From: an uncultured Clostridia bacterium
Lineage (GTDB): Bacteria > Bacillota > Clostridia > Christensenellales > Borkfalkiaceae
Direction of reading: 5' to 3'
NCBI GenBank assembly: GCA_946540675.1
Contig: CAMNIW010000002.1
Span: 1 to 34,668, forward strand
DNA length: 34,668 bases
The position numbers were made by a program, and so were the translations under genes. Below, piece after piece: positions 17,414 to 25,988 of the stretch. The notes below the pieces were generated by a model, which was given only the letters and a program-made list of their open reading frames with translations, had not been told where the DNA came from and made no database searches. Numbering within the stretch: position 1 is the first letter of the stretch; each line of letters begins with the position of its first letter.

Positions 17414-17941
17414 TTATTTTTCATAGATGGAAATATTGGTCACTCCGTCGGTTTCGGCGAGTTTTACAACGATTTTTTCTTTGAGAGAAGACGGAACGTT
17501 TTTCCCGACGAAGTCGGCGCGGATAGGCAGTTCCCTGTGCCCCCTGTCGACGAGCACGGCGAGTTTTATACTGCTGGCTCTCCCTGCGGAAAAGACGGCG
17601 TCTATCGCGGCTCTGGTAGTCCTGCCGGTAAAGAGAACGTCGTCCACCAGAATAACGTCTTTGCCTTCGACCTGTTCTTTTTTAAGTCCGCCGTCCACTT
17701 CGACTTCTTCCTTTCTGTCGTCGCGGTAGTGGGTTATGTCGAGTTCGTAGACGGGTATGGAAATTCCCGAACTCTGTTTTACGTTTTCGCTTATTATGCC
17801 GGCAAGCGGAACGCCGCGCGTTTTTATGCCGACAAGCGCGAGATTGCCGAGATTTTCCGTTCTTTCGATTATCTCGTAGGAAAGTCTTGTCAGCGCGCGT
17901 TTAACGGCGGTTTCGTCAAAAAGTTCGGTTTTGAATTTCAT
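17414..17941 (-). CDS. pyrR: bifunctional pyr operon regulator / uracil phosphoribosyltransferase
   Basis: GIKTRGVPLA...; PRPP motif VILVDDVLFTGRTTRAAIDAVF; VDRGHRELPIRADFVGKNVPSS. Confidence 0.95.
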   Translation of the reverse strand: MKFKTELFDETAVKRALTRLSYEIIERTENLGNLALVGIKTRGVPLAGIISENVKQSSGISIPVYELDITHYRDDRKEEVEVDGGLKKEQVEGKDVILVDDVLFTGRTTRAAIDAVFSAGRASSIKLAVLVDRGHRELPIRADFVGKNVPSSLKEKIVVKLAETDGVTNISIYEK

Positions 17942-18031
17942 ATTTCACCCCAAAAGCCCGTCGGGGCAAACGTTACCCGCGACAGGCTAATTATAACATA
18001 TAATTTTATATAAAACAAGGGTTTTTCGTTT

Positions 18032-18871
18032 TTATACGGAGAAAGACGGCAAAACCGCTCCCGAATAAGCGCGGACTATATAGTCGTAGACGGCTTTCGT
18101 CTTCAAAGCGGCGACGAGAACTTTTATCTTTTCGGCGTTTTCGTTGCCCGCTTTAACGGCTATTATGTTGGCGTAAAGGAGAGCGGCTTCGCTTTCCGCG
18201 TTTTCGGAAGCGAGCGCGTCCTTGACGTTGAGCCCCGCGGCGAGAGCGTAGTTGCCGTTTATCACCGCGAGAGTGCCGTCGGCGGATTCTTTTAACTGCG
18301 CGGGGATTATCGACGCTTCGGCAAGTATTATTTCGTTGCCGTTTTTATCGGCGATGTCCTTGTCCGAAAGAGAATCGGAAGCCTTGACGCCGTCTTTAAG
18401 GGTTATAAATCCTTCCTGACCGAGAACGAACAGAGCGCGCGTGCAGTTGCTTCCGTCGCTCGGTATAATTATCTTTTTGCCCGTCTTGCCCTGAGCCGCG
18501 TAGTCTTCCTTTGTCACGTTTTTGCCGTACAGACCGAGCGGTTCGTAATGTATCTTGTCCACGGCGACGAGATGAGTGCCGTTTTGCCTGTTGAAGTCGG
18601 TAAGATAGGGTTCGTGCTGGAAGTAGTTTGCGTCGAGATCGCCTTGTTCGAGCGCGGTGTCGGGAAGAACGTAGTCGTCGAATATCTTTATTTTGAGAGT
18701 ATAGCCCTTATCTTTAAGGACGTCCTTTACCTGTTCGAGAATCTCGGCGTGCGGCGTGGAAGACGCGCCGACGACTATTGTCTTTTCGTCTTTTTTGCCG
18801 CAGGAACCGAGAGATAAGACGAGCCCTGCCGCGAGTATCGCCGATACGGCGAACGCAATAAACTTTTTCAT
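18032..18871 (-). CDS. metQ: MetQ/NlpA-family substrate-binding lipoprotein
   Basis: Lipobox LGSC; TIVVGASSTPHAEILEQVKDVLKDKGYTLKI...YFQHEPYLTDFN. Confidence 0.92.
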   Translation of the reverse strand: MKKFIAFAVSAILAAGLVLSLGSCGKKDEKTIVVGASSTPHAEILEQVKDVLKDKGYTLKIKIFDDYVLPDTALEQGDLDANYFQHEPYLTDFNRQNGTHLVAVDKIHYEPLGLYGKNVTKEDYAAQGKTGKKIIIPSDGSNCTRALFVLGQEGFITLKDGVKASDSLSDKDIADKNGNEIILAEASIIPAQLKESADGTLAVINGNYALAAGLNVKDALASENAESEAALLYANIIAVKAGNENAEKIKVLVAALKTKAVYDYIVRAYSGAVLPSFSV

Positions 18872-18885
18872 TTTTTGTTCTCCTT

Positions 18886-19560
18886 TTAATTTATTCTTTT
18901 ATCGGTCTTTCTCGAAACGAGCATACCGAGTTCTTGTATTGCCTGTACCACGATCACGATTATCGCCACGGCTATCCATATTACGTCGCGGTTTCCGCGT
19001 TGGTATCCGTAGGTGACGGCTATCGCTCCGAGTCCGCCGCCCCCTATCGTCGCCGCCATCGCGGAATATCCGAGAACGGTGACCGCGGATATGACCGCGC
19101 CCGTTATAAGCGACGGCTTCGATTCGGGAAGATATACTTTGCGGATTATTTCGAAGTCGCTCGCGCCCATCGCCCGCGCGGCTTCTATCACGCCGCGGTC
19201 GGTTTCTTTAAGCGACGATTCGACCATTCTCGCCACGTACGGAGCGGCGGCTATGACGAGCATTACTATCATCGCCTTATTTCCGAGCCCCGTCCCGACT
19301 ATGACTCTCGCCGCAGGCAAAAACGCGACCATAAGTATGATAAAGGGGAAACTTCTCAGCACGTTGACGATAAACCCGAGCGTTTTGTTGAGCCACGGTA
19401 CGGGTTTAAGTCCGTTTTTGTCGGTCGCGCACAGGATTATCCCCAGCGGAAGACCTATCGCGTAGGCTATCGCCGTGGAAAGTGCGGTCATATACGTCGT
19501 TTCCCACAACCCCGTCAGTATCGTTCCGTCTTCAAACAGAGTTTTCAGCATTTGACTCAT
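18886..19560 (-). CDS. metI: methionine-type ABC transporter permease
   Basis: TTYMTALSTAIAYAIGLPLGIIL...NVLRSFPFIILMVAFLP; adjacent to metN/metQ. Confidence 0.93.
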   Translation of the reverse strand: MSQMLKTLFEDGTILTGLWETTYMTALSTAIAYAIGLPLGIILCATDKNGLKPVPWLNKTLGFIVNVLRSFPFIILMVAFLPAARVIVGTGLGNKAMIVMLVIAAAPYVARMVESSLKETDRGVIEAARAMGASDFEIIRKVYLPESKPSLITGAVISAVTVLGYSAMAATIGGGGLGAIAVTYGYQRGNRDVIWIAVAIIVIVVQAIQELGMLVSRKTDKRIN

Positions 19561-20561
19561 AATCGTTTTTCTCCTTTTTCCGCCACGAATTTCACGTTGT
19601 TTCCGACGAGAAAATCTCTCGTCTTTTCAAATTCTTCCCGTCCGCCCGAAAGGGTAAAGACGAGATGCCCGAAAATCTTGCCGTTTATGTCTTTGGTATC
19701 CGCAAAAACTATGTTTACGGCGACCCCTTTTTTTATGGCGAGATCGGATATTATCGGCATAGCCGAACCTTTTCCGTCGAAGATGAGCCTGAATTTATAA
19801 CCGTCGCCCGCGTTCATCGACTTTACGAGATCGGGCAAAACGAGTTCTTTCGCCGTATCCGACTTCGGATCGGAGAACACGTCGGCGACTTTCCCGACTT
19901 CGGCTATTTTGCCGTCGCATATCACCGCGACTTTATCGCAAATGCGTTCTATCACCTTCATTTCGTGCGTGATCATTATTACGGTCACGCCGAATTTTGC
20001 GTTCACGTCCTTTATAAGCGAGAGTATGGATTCCGTCGTCGCCCTGTCGAGCGCGCTCGTCGCTTCGTCGCACAAAAGGTATTTCGGGTTGGTGGCGAGC
20101 GCCCGCGCTATCGCGACCCGCTGTTTTTGTCCGCCCGAAAGTTGCGACGGATACGCCTTGTTTTTATCTTCGAGCCCGACGAGAGAGAGAAGTTCTTTTA
20201 CGCGTTTTTCGGCGTCCGCCCGTTTTACTTTCGCGAGTTCGAGCGGGAAGCGGACGTTTTCTTCGACGGTGCGCTGTTCCAGAAGGTTGAACCCCTGAAA
20301 GATCATACCCGCGTTGCGGCGGATCTCGCGCAGTCTTTTCGGGCTCGCTTTCGTCACGTCTTCGCCGTCTATAAGGACTTTGCCCGAAGTCGGGCGTTCG
20401 AGCATATTTATGCACCTTACGAGCGTTGATTTCCCCGCGCCCGAAAGGCCTATTATGCCGAAAATCTCTCCGTCTTCGACGGTCAGGTTTACGCCTGTCA
20501 GCGCGGCGACGTCGCCGCGCGCCGTGCGGTAAGTTTTGTTTACGTCTATCAGTTCTATCAC
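19557..20561 (-). CDS. metN: methionine-type ABC transporter ATPase with C-terminal NIL domain
   Basis: Walker A GLSGAGKSTL, LSGGQKQRVAIARAL, C-terminal NIL-like region (YKFRLIFDGKGSAMPIISDL...). Confidence 0.94.
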   Translation of the reverse strand: MIELIDVNKTYRTARGDVAALTGVNLTVEDGEIFGIIGLSGAGKSTLVRCINMLERPTSGKVLIDGEDVTKASPKRLREIRRNAGMIFQGFNLLEQRTVEENVRFPLELAKVKRADAEKRVKELLSLVGLEDKNKAYPSQLSGGQKQRVAIARALATNPKYLLCDEATSALDRATTESILSLIKDVNAKFGVTVIMITHEMKVIERICDKVAVICDGKIAEVGKVADVFSDPKSDTAKELVLPDLVKSMNAGDGYKFRLIFDGKGSAMPIISDLAIKKGVAVNIVFADTKDINGKIFGHLVFTLSGGREEFEKTRDFLVGNNVKFVAEKGEKRL

Positions 20562-20589
20562 GGTAAACTCCTTTTTCGGGAAATAAAAA

Positions 20590-20880
20590 AACCCCGTCCT
20601 TAAACATAAGGACGGGAAAACAATATCTCCGTGGTACCACCTTAATTCGCCTTCTTCTCGCGAAGAAAACCTTATCGAGTACGCCGCTTCGAAACAAATC
20701 TCGGCTTGATACTCTGCCGCTTTTACGGGCGGACCCGTCGCAGACTAAAACTTTCATATTCGCCTGCGCCGCTCCGAGACCATGTTCGTCCGTAGGCGTC
20801 TTGCCCCTTTCACCGATACGGGGTTTCTCTGTGCGACGACTTGCGGAGTACTCTTCTCTTCATTGCGTTTGATATTTAAT
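20590..20880 (-). ncRNA. T-box leader upstream of metNIQ
   Basis: Minus strand has AATTAAGGTGGTACCACGG (T-box sequence, 20629-20643 region), terminator cccgtcctta-tgtt-taaggacggg + TTTTTTT, Stem I motifs (AGAGAA, GGTGAAAGGGG, GAACATGGTCTCGGAG). Confidence 0.92.
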
Positions 20881-20887
20881 TGCGCCT

Positions 20888-20916
20888 ATTGTACGATAAA
20901 AAATTCATCTTGTCAA
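20888..20916 (-). promoter_or_regulatory. sigma-A promoter for the T-box/metNIQ transcript
   Basis: Minus strand TTGACA, 17-nt spacer, TACAAT. Confidence 0.8.
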
Positions 20917-21024
20917 GCGTTTAAGGGTGTTTTCGCGACAAAAAAAGTCGCGACGCGTCAAAAAGTTATCAAATACGCCCCGTCCGCATATAGTATAATG
21001 AATAAAAAAGCGGGAAGTGGTTTT

Positions 21025-21951
21025 ATGTCTGCAAAGAGCAGGATAGCGCTCGTTTCGGAATGCGTTCAGGGGTTTTCGGTCGGCGGAAGCGTACGCGGAG
21101 TCGCCCGTACCGAAAAAGGAAAAGACGGAATAGTCCTTTCCGTTTCGCTCGTTCGCCTTGCGCCCGTGACGTACGGCAAATATCTCGCGTGCTATCTCGG
21201 CGGCGGTTTTTATAAAGCCGTTTTGTCCGATCTGTCGGGCGGAAAGTTTCTTCTTCCGAACGGCGCGGAAGAAGGCGGAGCGTTTGCCGTAGTGTACGTC
21301 GGCGACGGGTATAAGACGGTGGCTGTCGGCGGCTTCGGGAAAGACGTCGGAGCAAAGGAGTTTGAAGAATATGCGGAGATGTACGAAAAGGCTGGCGGTA
21401 AACGTCCGCAGGAGAAGGGCGGCGAAGAGAAGAAATACGACGACGAAGCGGTAGCGACCGAAAATTATTACGGCTATCCCGACGTGGACGCGGGCAGCCT
21501 TACGGTGGGGGAAGAAGATGGACAAAAAAGCGTATATGCAGGCGATACGGCTGAGCGGACTTATAGCGGAGAAAAAGAGACGGGAGAAGAAAAAGAAGAC
21601 TTCGGCGACTCTTTTCGCGCACGTTCGGGCGAGCCTTCTTATTACGAAAAGATAGAAAAGGAACTCGGCGGAATATTCGGTAAATTCCCCGAAGAGAAGT
21701 CGCTCGGACAAATGGTCGCGGGCGGCAGGTGGGCAAAGGTATCTTACGACGGCGAAAAGCACTACGTCGTGGGGGTTATCGAAGAAGACGGAAAACCGCG
21801 GTACGTATGTTTCGGCGTGCCGGGAAAATACGGAAAGCGTCCGGCGGAATTTACGGGATATTGTTCGTTTATCCCGATCTCGCCCTTCGACCTTAAAGGC
21901 GACGGCTACTGGGTGATTTTTCAGGACGCGGAAACGGGAGCCGCCCTTTAA
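21025..21951 (+). CDS. conserved hypothetical protein (about 308 aa)
   Basis: Start MSAKSRIALVSE after gggaagtgg; N-terminal and C-terminal ordered regions separated by a Glu/Lys/Gly-rich linker. Confidence 0.75.
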   Translation: MSAKSRIALVSECVQGFSVGGSVRGVARTEKGKDGIVLSVSLVRLAPVTYGKYLACYLGGGFYKAVLSDLSGGKFLLPNGAEEGGAFAVVYVGDGYKTVAVGGFGKDVGAKEFEEYAEMYEKAGGKRPQEKGGEEKKYDDEAVATENYYGYPDVDAGSLTVGEEDGQKSVYAGDTAERTYSGEKETGEEKEDFGDSFRARSGEPSYYEKIEKELGGIFGKFPEEKSLGQMVAGGRWAKVSYDGEKHYVVGVIEEDGKPRYVCFGVPGKYGKRPAEFTGYCSFIPISPFDLKGDGYWVIFQDAETGAAL

Positions 21952-21989
21952 CGCTTGAAATCCGTCGGGAATTATGCTATAATCGCACT

Positions 21990-22250
21990 ATGGTAAAACT
22001 CTGGATAAAGATAATAAAGGAAAACAGGATAGCAAAGCAGACCGAAGTCTTTCGCGACGAGAAATTTACTTACGCGCTCTTTCAGGAATACATATCCGAA
22101 GGGTGTTACGCGCTCGACGTATCCACCCCCGTCATTATAAGAAATCACATTATGCAGTTCGCCAAGTACAACGTGGTGGAGTTCAAGGCGGGCGACTTTA
22201 TGGAGAGCGTCGATTTTGACAAGATGACCGTGGAAAATCTCAACAGATAG
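21990..22250 (+). CDS. small conserved hypothetical protein (86 aa)
   Basis: ORF MVKLWIKIIKENRIAKQTEVFRDEKFTYALFQEYISEGCYALD... preceded by a TATAAT-like element (gctataatcg). Confidence 0.65.
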   Translation: MVKLWIKIIKENRIAKQTEVFRDEKFTYALFQEYISEGCYALDVSTPVIIRNHIMQFAKYNVVEFKAGDFMESVDFDKMTVENLNR

Positions 22251-22296
22251 CCGAAATCGTTTGATTTATCCGCAATATTATGTTAATATAGACAAA

Positions 22297-22335
22297 GAAG
22301 GTTTTCGGAAAACACTTCAATAAAAAAACCGAGGT
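22297..22335 (+). ncRNA. candidate preQ1-I riboswitch upstream of queT-like gene
   Basis: GAAG-GTTTTCGGAAAACA-CTTC-AATAAAAAAACCGAGG: short P1, loop TCGG can pair with tail CCGA next to the SD; A-rich tail; ends just before the QueT start codon. Confidence 0.65.
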
Positions 22336-22340
22336 AAAAA

Positions 22341-22853
22341 ATGAATAAGTTTTCCACGAAGATGTTGTGCAGGGCAGGTATTATCGCGGCGTTGTATATA
22401 GTATTGACTCTTATCAATCCTATATCGTTCGGTCCCGTTCAGATGCGGGTTTCCGAAATGCTGGTAATTCTGCCGCTTTTTTATGTCGAGAGTATTCCCG
22501 CGCTGTTTATAGGCTGCGCGCTGTCCGATATAATCGGCGGATTCGGGTATATAGATATGCTTATCGGCGGCGGAGCTACCCTTCTCGCGGCGATAGCGAC
22601 CTATATAATAGGAAAGGCGATAAAAAACGTGTGGGCGCGGTTTTTCGTAGGCGCGCTTCCGCCCGTTTTGTTCAACGCTTTTCTCATTCCGATAATTTTT
22701 CTGCTCATACCCGAAGCGACCGATCAGACTTATATGTTCAACGTGATGACCGTAGGGGTCGGGGAACTGCTTTCGGTATACGTATTCGGAGCGGTCGTAT
22801 ATTTTGCGATAGTGAGATTGCAAAAGACAAAGGCGGGCAATCTGTTTTCGTGA
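22341..22853 (+). CDS. queT: QueT-family (queuosine precursor) membrane transporter
   Basis: AGIIAALYIVLTLINPISFGPVQMRVSEMLVILPLFY...GCALSDIIGGFGYIDMLIGGGATLLAA. Confidence 0.85.
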   Translation: MNKFSTKMLCRAGIIAALYIVLTLINPISFGPVQMRVSEMLVILPLFYVESIPALFIGCALSDIIGGFGYIDMLIGGGATLLAAIATYIIGKAIKNVWARFFVGALPPVLFNAFLIPIIFLLIPEATDQTYMFNVMTVGVGELLSVYVFGAVVYFAIVRLQKTKAGNLFS

Positions 22854-22876
22854 CGGAAAGATGAAAATTCGGTTTA

Positions 22877-22903
22877 CGGGCGGTCGCTTGCCGCGACCGC
22901 CCG
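22877..22903 (+). terminator. hairpin after queT
   Basis: gggcggtcgc-ttgcc-gcgaccgccc; T-tract weak. Confidence 0.5.
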
Positions 22904-22977
22904 CCGTGTTTGTTGACAAGATTTTCCGCCTATGATAAAATATCGGTGAAAATAAAATATTTCGCAGGTGACTGATT

Positions 22978-23796
22978 ATGGACTGGAACTGGGATAGTTT
23001 TTGGGCGGCGATAAGCGAGTGGTGCGCCAATACGGGCGTCAAAATTCTCATAGCGCTCATCATTCTCATAATTTCCTTTACGGTGATAAACGTATTCACC
23101 AAAAGAATGAGAAAGCGCGCCGAAAAAAAGAATAAGGAAAACAAGACGGTAGTAAAGACCTTCGCTTATATTTTAAGGATAACGCTTAAAATTCTGGTCG
23201 TTATAGCGCTTATCGGCTATCTCGGACTGGATACCAGCGGCATATCCGCGCTGATAGCGGCGCTCGGCGTAGGGGTCGGACTTGCCGTCAACGGCACTCT
23301 TTCCAACTTCGCGGGCGGCATTATGATAATTATGACCAAGCCTTTCCGCGACGACGACTATATCTCGGCGTGCGGTTACGAAGGGACGGTCGAAGACATC
23401 AAGATAATACATACCAAGATCCGCACTTTCGACAACAAGGTGATATATCTTCCCAACGGCACTCTTTCCACTTCCACGATAGTCAACTTTACCGAGAAGG
23501 ATTTGAGAAGGGTAGACCATAAGTTCTCGATTTCTTACGAAAACGATTTCGGAAAGGCGAAGGAAATAATCAAAAAGGTCGCGGAAGAAAACGAACTCGT
23601 TCTTCGCGACCCCGAAGTCACCGTCGGCATAGCGGCTCACGGACAAAACTCGATAGAGATATTCGCAAGGGCGTGGTGCAAGACCGAAAATTATTGGCCG
23701 GTATACAATTATATGCTCGAAGCGGTAAAAAAGGCGTTTGACGAAAACGGCATACAGATACCGTATAATCAGGTGGACGTACATATAAAGCAGTGA
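22978..23796 (+). CDS. mscS: MscS-family small-conductance mechanosensitive channel
   Basis: ALGVGVGLAVNGTLSNFAGGIMIIMTKPFRDDDYI...YLPNGTLSTSTIVNF. Confidence 0.93.
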   Translation: MDWNWDSFWAAISEWCANTGVKILIALIILIISFTVINVFTKRMRKRAEKKNKENKTVVKTFAYILRITLKILVVIALIGYLGLDTSGISALIAALGVGVGLAVNGTLSNFAGGIMIIMTKPFRDDDYISACGYEGTVEDIKIIHTKIRTFDNKVIYLPNGTLSTSTIVNFTEKDLRRVDHKFSISYENDFGKAKEIIKKVAEENELVLRDPEVTVGIAAHGQNSIEIFARAWCKTENYWPVYNYMLEAVKKAFDENGIQIPYNQVDVHIKQ

Positions 23797-23846
23797 TTTT
23801 TCCGTTAAAAATATAACCCGTTTCTTCTGTTTTTATTTATAAAGAA

Positions 23847-23893
23847 AGCCCGCCGTTTTCGCCAAAAGCGAAAACGGCGGGCTGAATTTTTTT
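23847..23893. terminator. perfect 16-bp hairpin with T-tract after mscS
   Basis: agcccgccgttttcgc-caaaa-gcgaaaacggcgggct followed by gaattttttt; closely related to the hairpin at 16523-16562. Confidence 0.8.
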
Positions 23894-23895
23894 AT

Positions 23896-24027
23896 TCACA
23901 CTCGGCTATAAACCCGTCGACGATAAGCAAATATTTGCGGAAAGACAAATTCCCCGCGATAGATACGTTTGCCAATCTGTGCGAAATAATCGAAGCGTCC
24001 GCGGACGAAATACTCGGACTCAAATAA
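23896..24027 (+). pseudogene. 3' remnant of an XRE-family HTH regulator
   Basis: Frame reads SHSAINPSTISKYLRKDKFPAIDTFANLCEIIEASADEILGLK*; no start codon or N-terminal helices. Confidence 0.65.
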
Positions 24028-24030
24028 AGA

Positions 24031-24067
24031 ACGGACGACCCGACGGGTCGTCCGTTTCCGTTTTTTT
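24031..24067 (+). terminator. intrinsic terminator after XRE remnant
   Basis: acggacgaccc-gac-gggtcgtccgt then ttccgttttttt. Confidence 0.8.
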
Positions 24068-25065
24068 CAGAACGCGAACTGAATCACGCAAAACGCGGCG
24101 TATATCGCAAGGAGCGTTATTCCCTGCCAGCGCGAAAGTTTGTTTTTTATGAGCGGCGGTACAGTCAAAATCAGCATCACCGCAAACATTACGGGTATGT
24201 CTATTATAAACGAGCGGTTTATTCCCATAAACGTCGCTTCCGCCGGCACGGCGAACGGCCGTATTGCCACCGAAAGTCCGCTTACGAACACTATATTGAA
24301 AAGGTTTGCCCCGATAAGGTTGCCGAGAGAGAGCGAGCCGTGCCCCTTTATAAGCGAAGTTATCGCCGTCACGAGTTCGGGAAGGGAAGTTCCGAGCGCC
24401 ACGAAAGTCAGCGCTATGACCGATTCCGGTATGCCGACCGTTTTCGCGATGATTATTCCGTTGTCGACGAGAAGGTTAGCCCCGAACGCAATGAGAGTCG
24501 CGCCGAACACGAGAAAGATTATATCCTTTATAATTCCCTTTTTGCCGCCGTTGTCTTCGGGTTTTTCTTCGGAATTTTCACCGAGAAGGGCGGAAGCCTT
24601 TTTCGCCTGTATGGACGAAAGGGTTATATATGCGACGAATATGAGAAGAAGGACTATGCCGATCCAGCGGTAGAAATATCCGAACACGTATGCGGTTATC
24701 GCGTATAAAACAGCCGACGCGAAGAAGAACGCCACGGGTATAAGCAACGTTTTCCTATCCGTTTCGGACGGTCGTATGGTTATAGTGAGCGCGGCTATAA
24801 GCGCGGTGTTGCAGATGACCGAGCCTATCGCGTTGCCGTAGGAGATGGCTCCCGATCCCTTTACCGCCGAAGTCGCGGAAACCATGACTTCGGGAAGAGT
24901 CGTTCCTATCGAGACGACGGTCGCGCCGATGAGCAGTTCGGGAATATGAAATCTCTTTGCGATCCCCGAAGCCCCGTCGACAAACCAGTCGCCGCCGAAG
25001 ATGAGCATCACGAGCCCGACTACGAAAAGCAGTATGGCAAAAATCAGTTCTTTACTCATATACAC
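24067..25065 (-). CDS. calcium/sodium antiporter (CaCA, YrbG-like)
   Basis: Duplicated motifs GATVVSIGTTLPEVMVSATSAVKG and ALTFVALGTSLPELVTAITSLIKG. Confidence 0.93.
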   Translation of the reverse strand: MYMSKELIFAILLFVVGLVMLIFGGDWFVDGASGIAKRFHIPELLIGATVVSIGTTLPEVMVSATSAVKGSGAISYGNAIGSVICNTALIAALTITIRPSETDRKTLLIPVAFFFASAVLYAITAYVFGYFYRWIGIVLLLIFVAYITLSSIQAKKASALLGENSEEKPEDNGGKKGIIKDIIFLVFGATLIAFGANLLVDNGIIIAKTVGIPESVIALTFVALGTSLPELVTAITSLIKGHGSLSLGNLIGANLFNIVFVSGLSVAIRPFAVPAEATFMGINRSFIIDIPVMFAVMLILTVPPLIKNKLSRWQGITLLAIYAAFCVIQFAF

Positions 25066-25093
25066 TCCTATTATATAAATTTTGCCTGAATAA

Positions 25094-25220
25094 AAGACCG
25101 CCCTTTACGCATTAGTAAAGGACGGTCTTGTCAATTAAGTCTTTAACGATCAAACCGGAAGCTCATCGCTCCGTGTTAACGATATGATCCCGCAAAAGCG
25201 GTGACTACTCCCCATCGCTT
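25094..25220 (-). ncRNA. yybP-ykoY-like (Mn2+) riboswitch with intrinsic terminator
   Basis: Minus strand GGGGAGTAGT...GTTAACA[CGGAGC..GCTTCCG]GTTTGATCGTTAA, closing P1 TTAAGCGAT/ATCGTTAA, then terminator GACCGTCCTTTAC..GTAAAGGGCGGTCTTTT. Confidence 0.75.
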
Positions 25221-25223
25221 AAT

Positions 25224-25252
25224 ATATTATCAAATCGAAATAAAATTGTCAA
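25224..25252 (-). promoter_or_regulatory. sigma-A promoter for the riboswitch/antiporter transcript
   Basis: Minus strand TTGACA, 17-nt spacer, TAATAT. Confidence 0.75.
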
Positions 25253-25360
25253 CGAAAATTTGTCGAAAATAATTTTTTATGCCGTCGTATAAAATGACAG
25301 GCATTTGTCATATTTACGCCGTTATAATGCAAGTGTAAAACACGAAAGGAGAAAAATTTT

Positions 25361-25885
25361 ATGGAAATGGCGGCAAGACTTATTATAAAGGGAGCGATAG
25401 CGGGCAACGCGGAAAATCAATACCGTATGGGCGACAAATACTTTTACGGCATAGGTTGCGACACCGACATAAAGGTCGCGGAGAGTTGGTACTGTCTCGC
25501 GGCTAAAAGGGGGCACGCGACTTCGGCGTATATGTACGGATATATATTGCTTACGGGAATGGGCGGAAAGGTAAACGTAAAGCGCGGAACGCGTTTTGTC
25601 AAAAAATCCGCGTATCTCGGCAATAAAAACGCTATACTGCTCCTTGCGAGAAACTATTTTTACGGTTACGGCGTAAAAAAGAACGACAAAAAGGCTTTTT
25701 CGCTCTGGGCAAAGGGCGCAAAACTCGGTTGCGCCGAAGCCGAATATTATCTCGGACTTTGCTACGACAAGGGCATATACGTCCGCAGGAACGTTCTCAA
25801 ATCCAAAAAGCACCTTATGGCCGCTCTCGAAAGGGGGTTCGAGCCTGCCGGACAGGCGGTCAGAGATCTCGGATTTGTCGCCTGA
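25361..25885 (+). CDS. Sel1-repeat (TPR-like) protein
   Basis: Repeated NAENQYRMGDKYFYGIGCDTDIKVAESWYCLAAKRGHATSAYMYG and NAILLLARNYFYGYGVKKNDKKAFSLWAKGAKLGCAEAEYYLGLCYDKG units. Confidence 0.9.
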   Translation: MEMAARLIIKGAIAGNAENQYRMGDKYFYGIGCDTDIKVAESWYCLAAKRGHATSAYMYGYILLTGMGGKVNVKRGTRFVKKSAYLGNKNAILLLARNYFYGYGVKKNDKKAFSLWAKGAKLGCAEAEYYLGLCYDKGIYVRRNVLKSKKHLMAALERGFEPAGQAVRDLGFVA

Positions 25886-25988
25886 CGGCGTATATTGTCG
25901 ACAGGGCGCATAGACCCGTAAAACTTCCGTTCTAAACGGTTTTTCCGTCGCATAAGATATAGCAGAAACCCAAAAAAGGAGATGTTAT

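Noticed and set aside
17956-17967. PyrR-type attenuator in the pyrR leader (gcccgtcggggc)
   Set aside because: Stem is only about 4 bp and no PyrR-binding loop consensus could be recognised.
20782-21024. N-terminal extension of ORF 20782-21951
   Set aside because: Overlaps the T-box leader and metN promoter on the opposite strand; the ATG at 21025 with a purine-rich RBS gives a more natural start.
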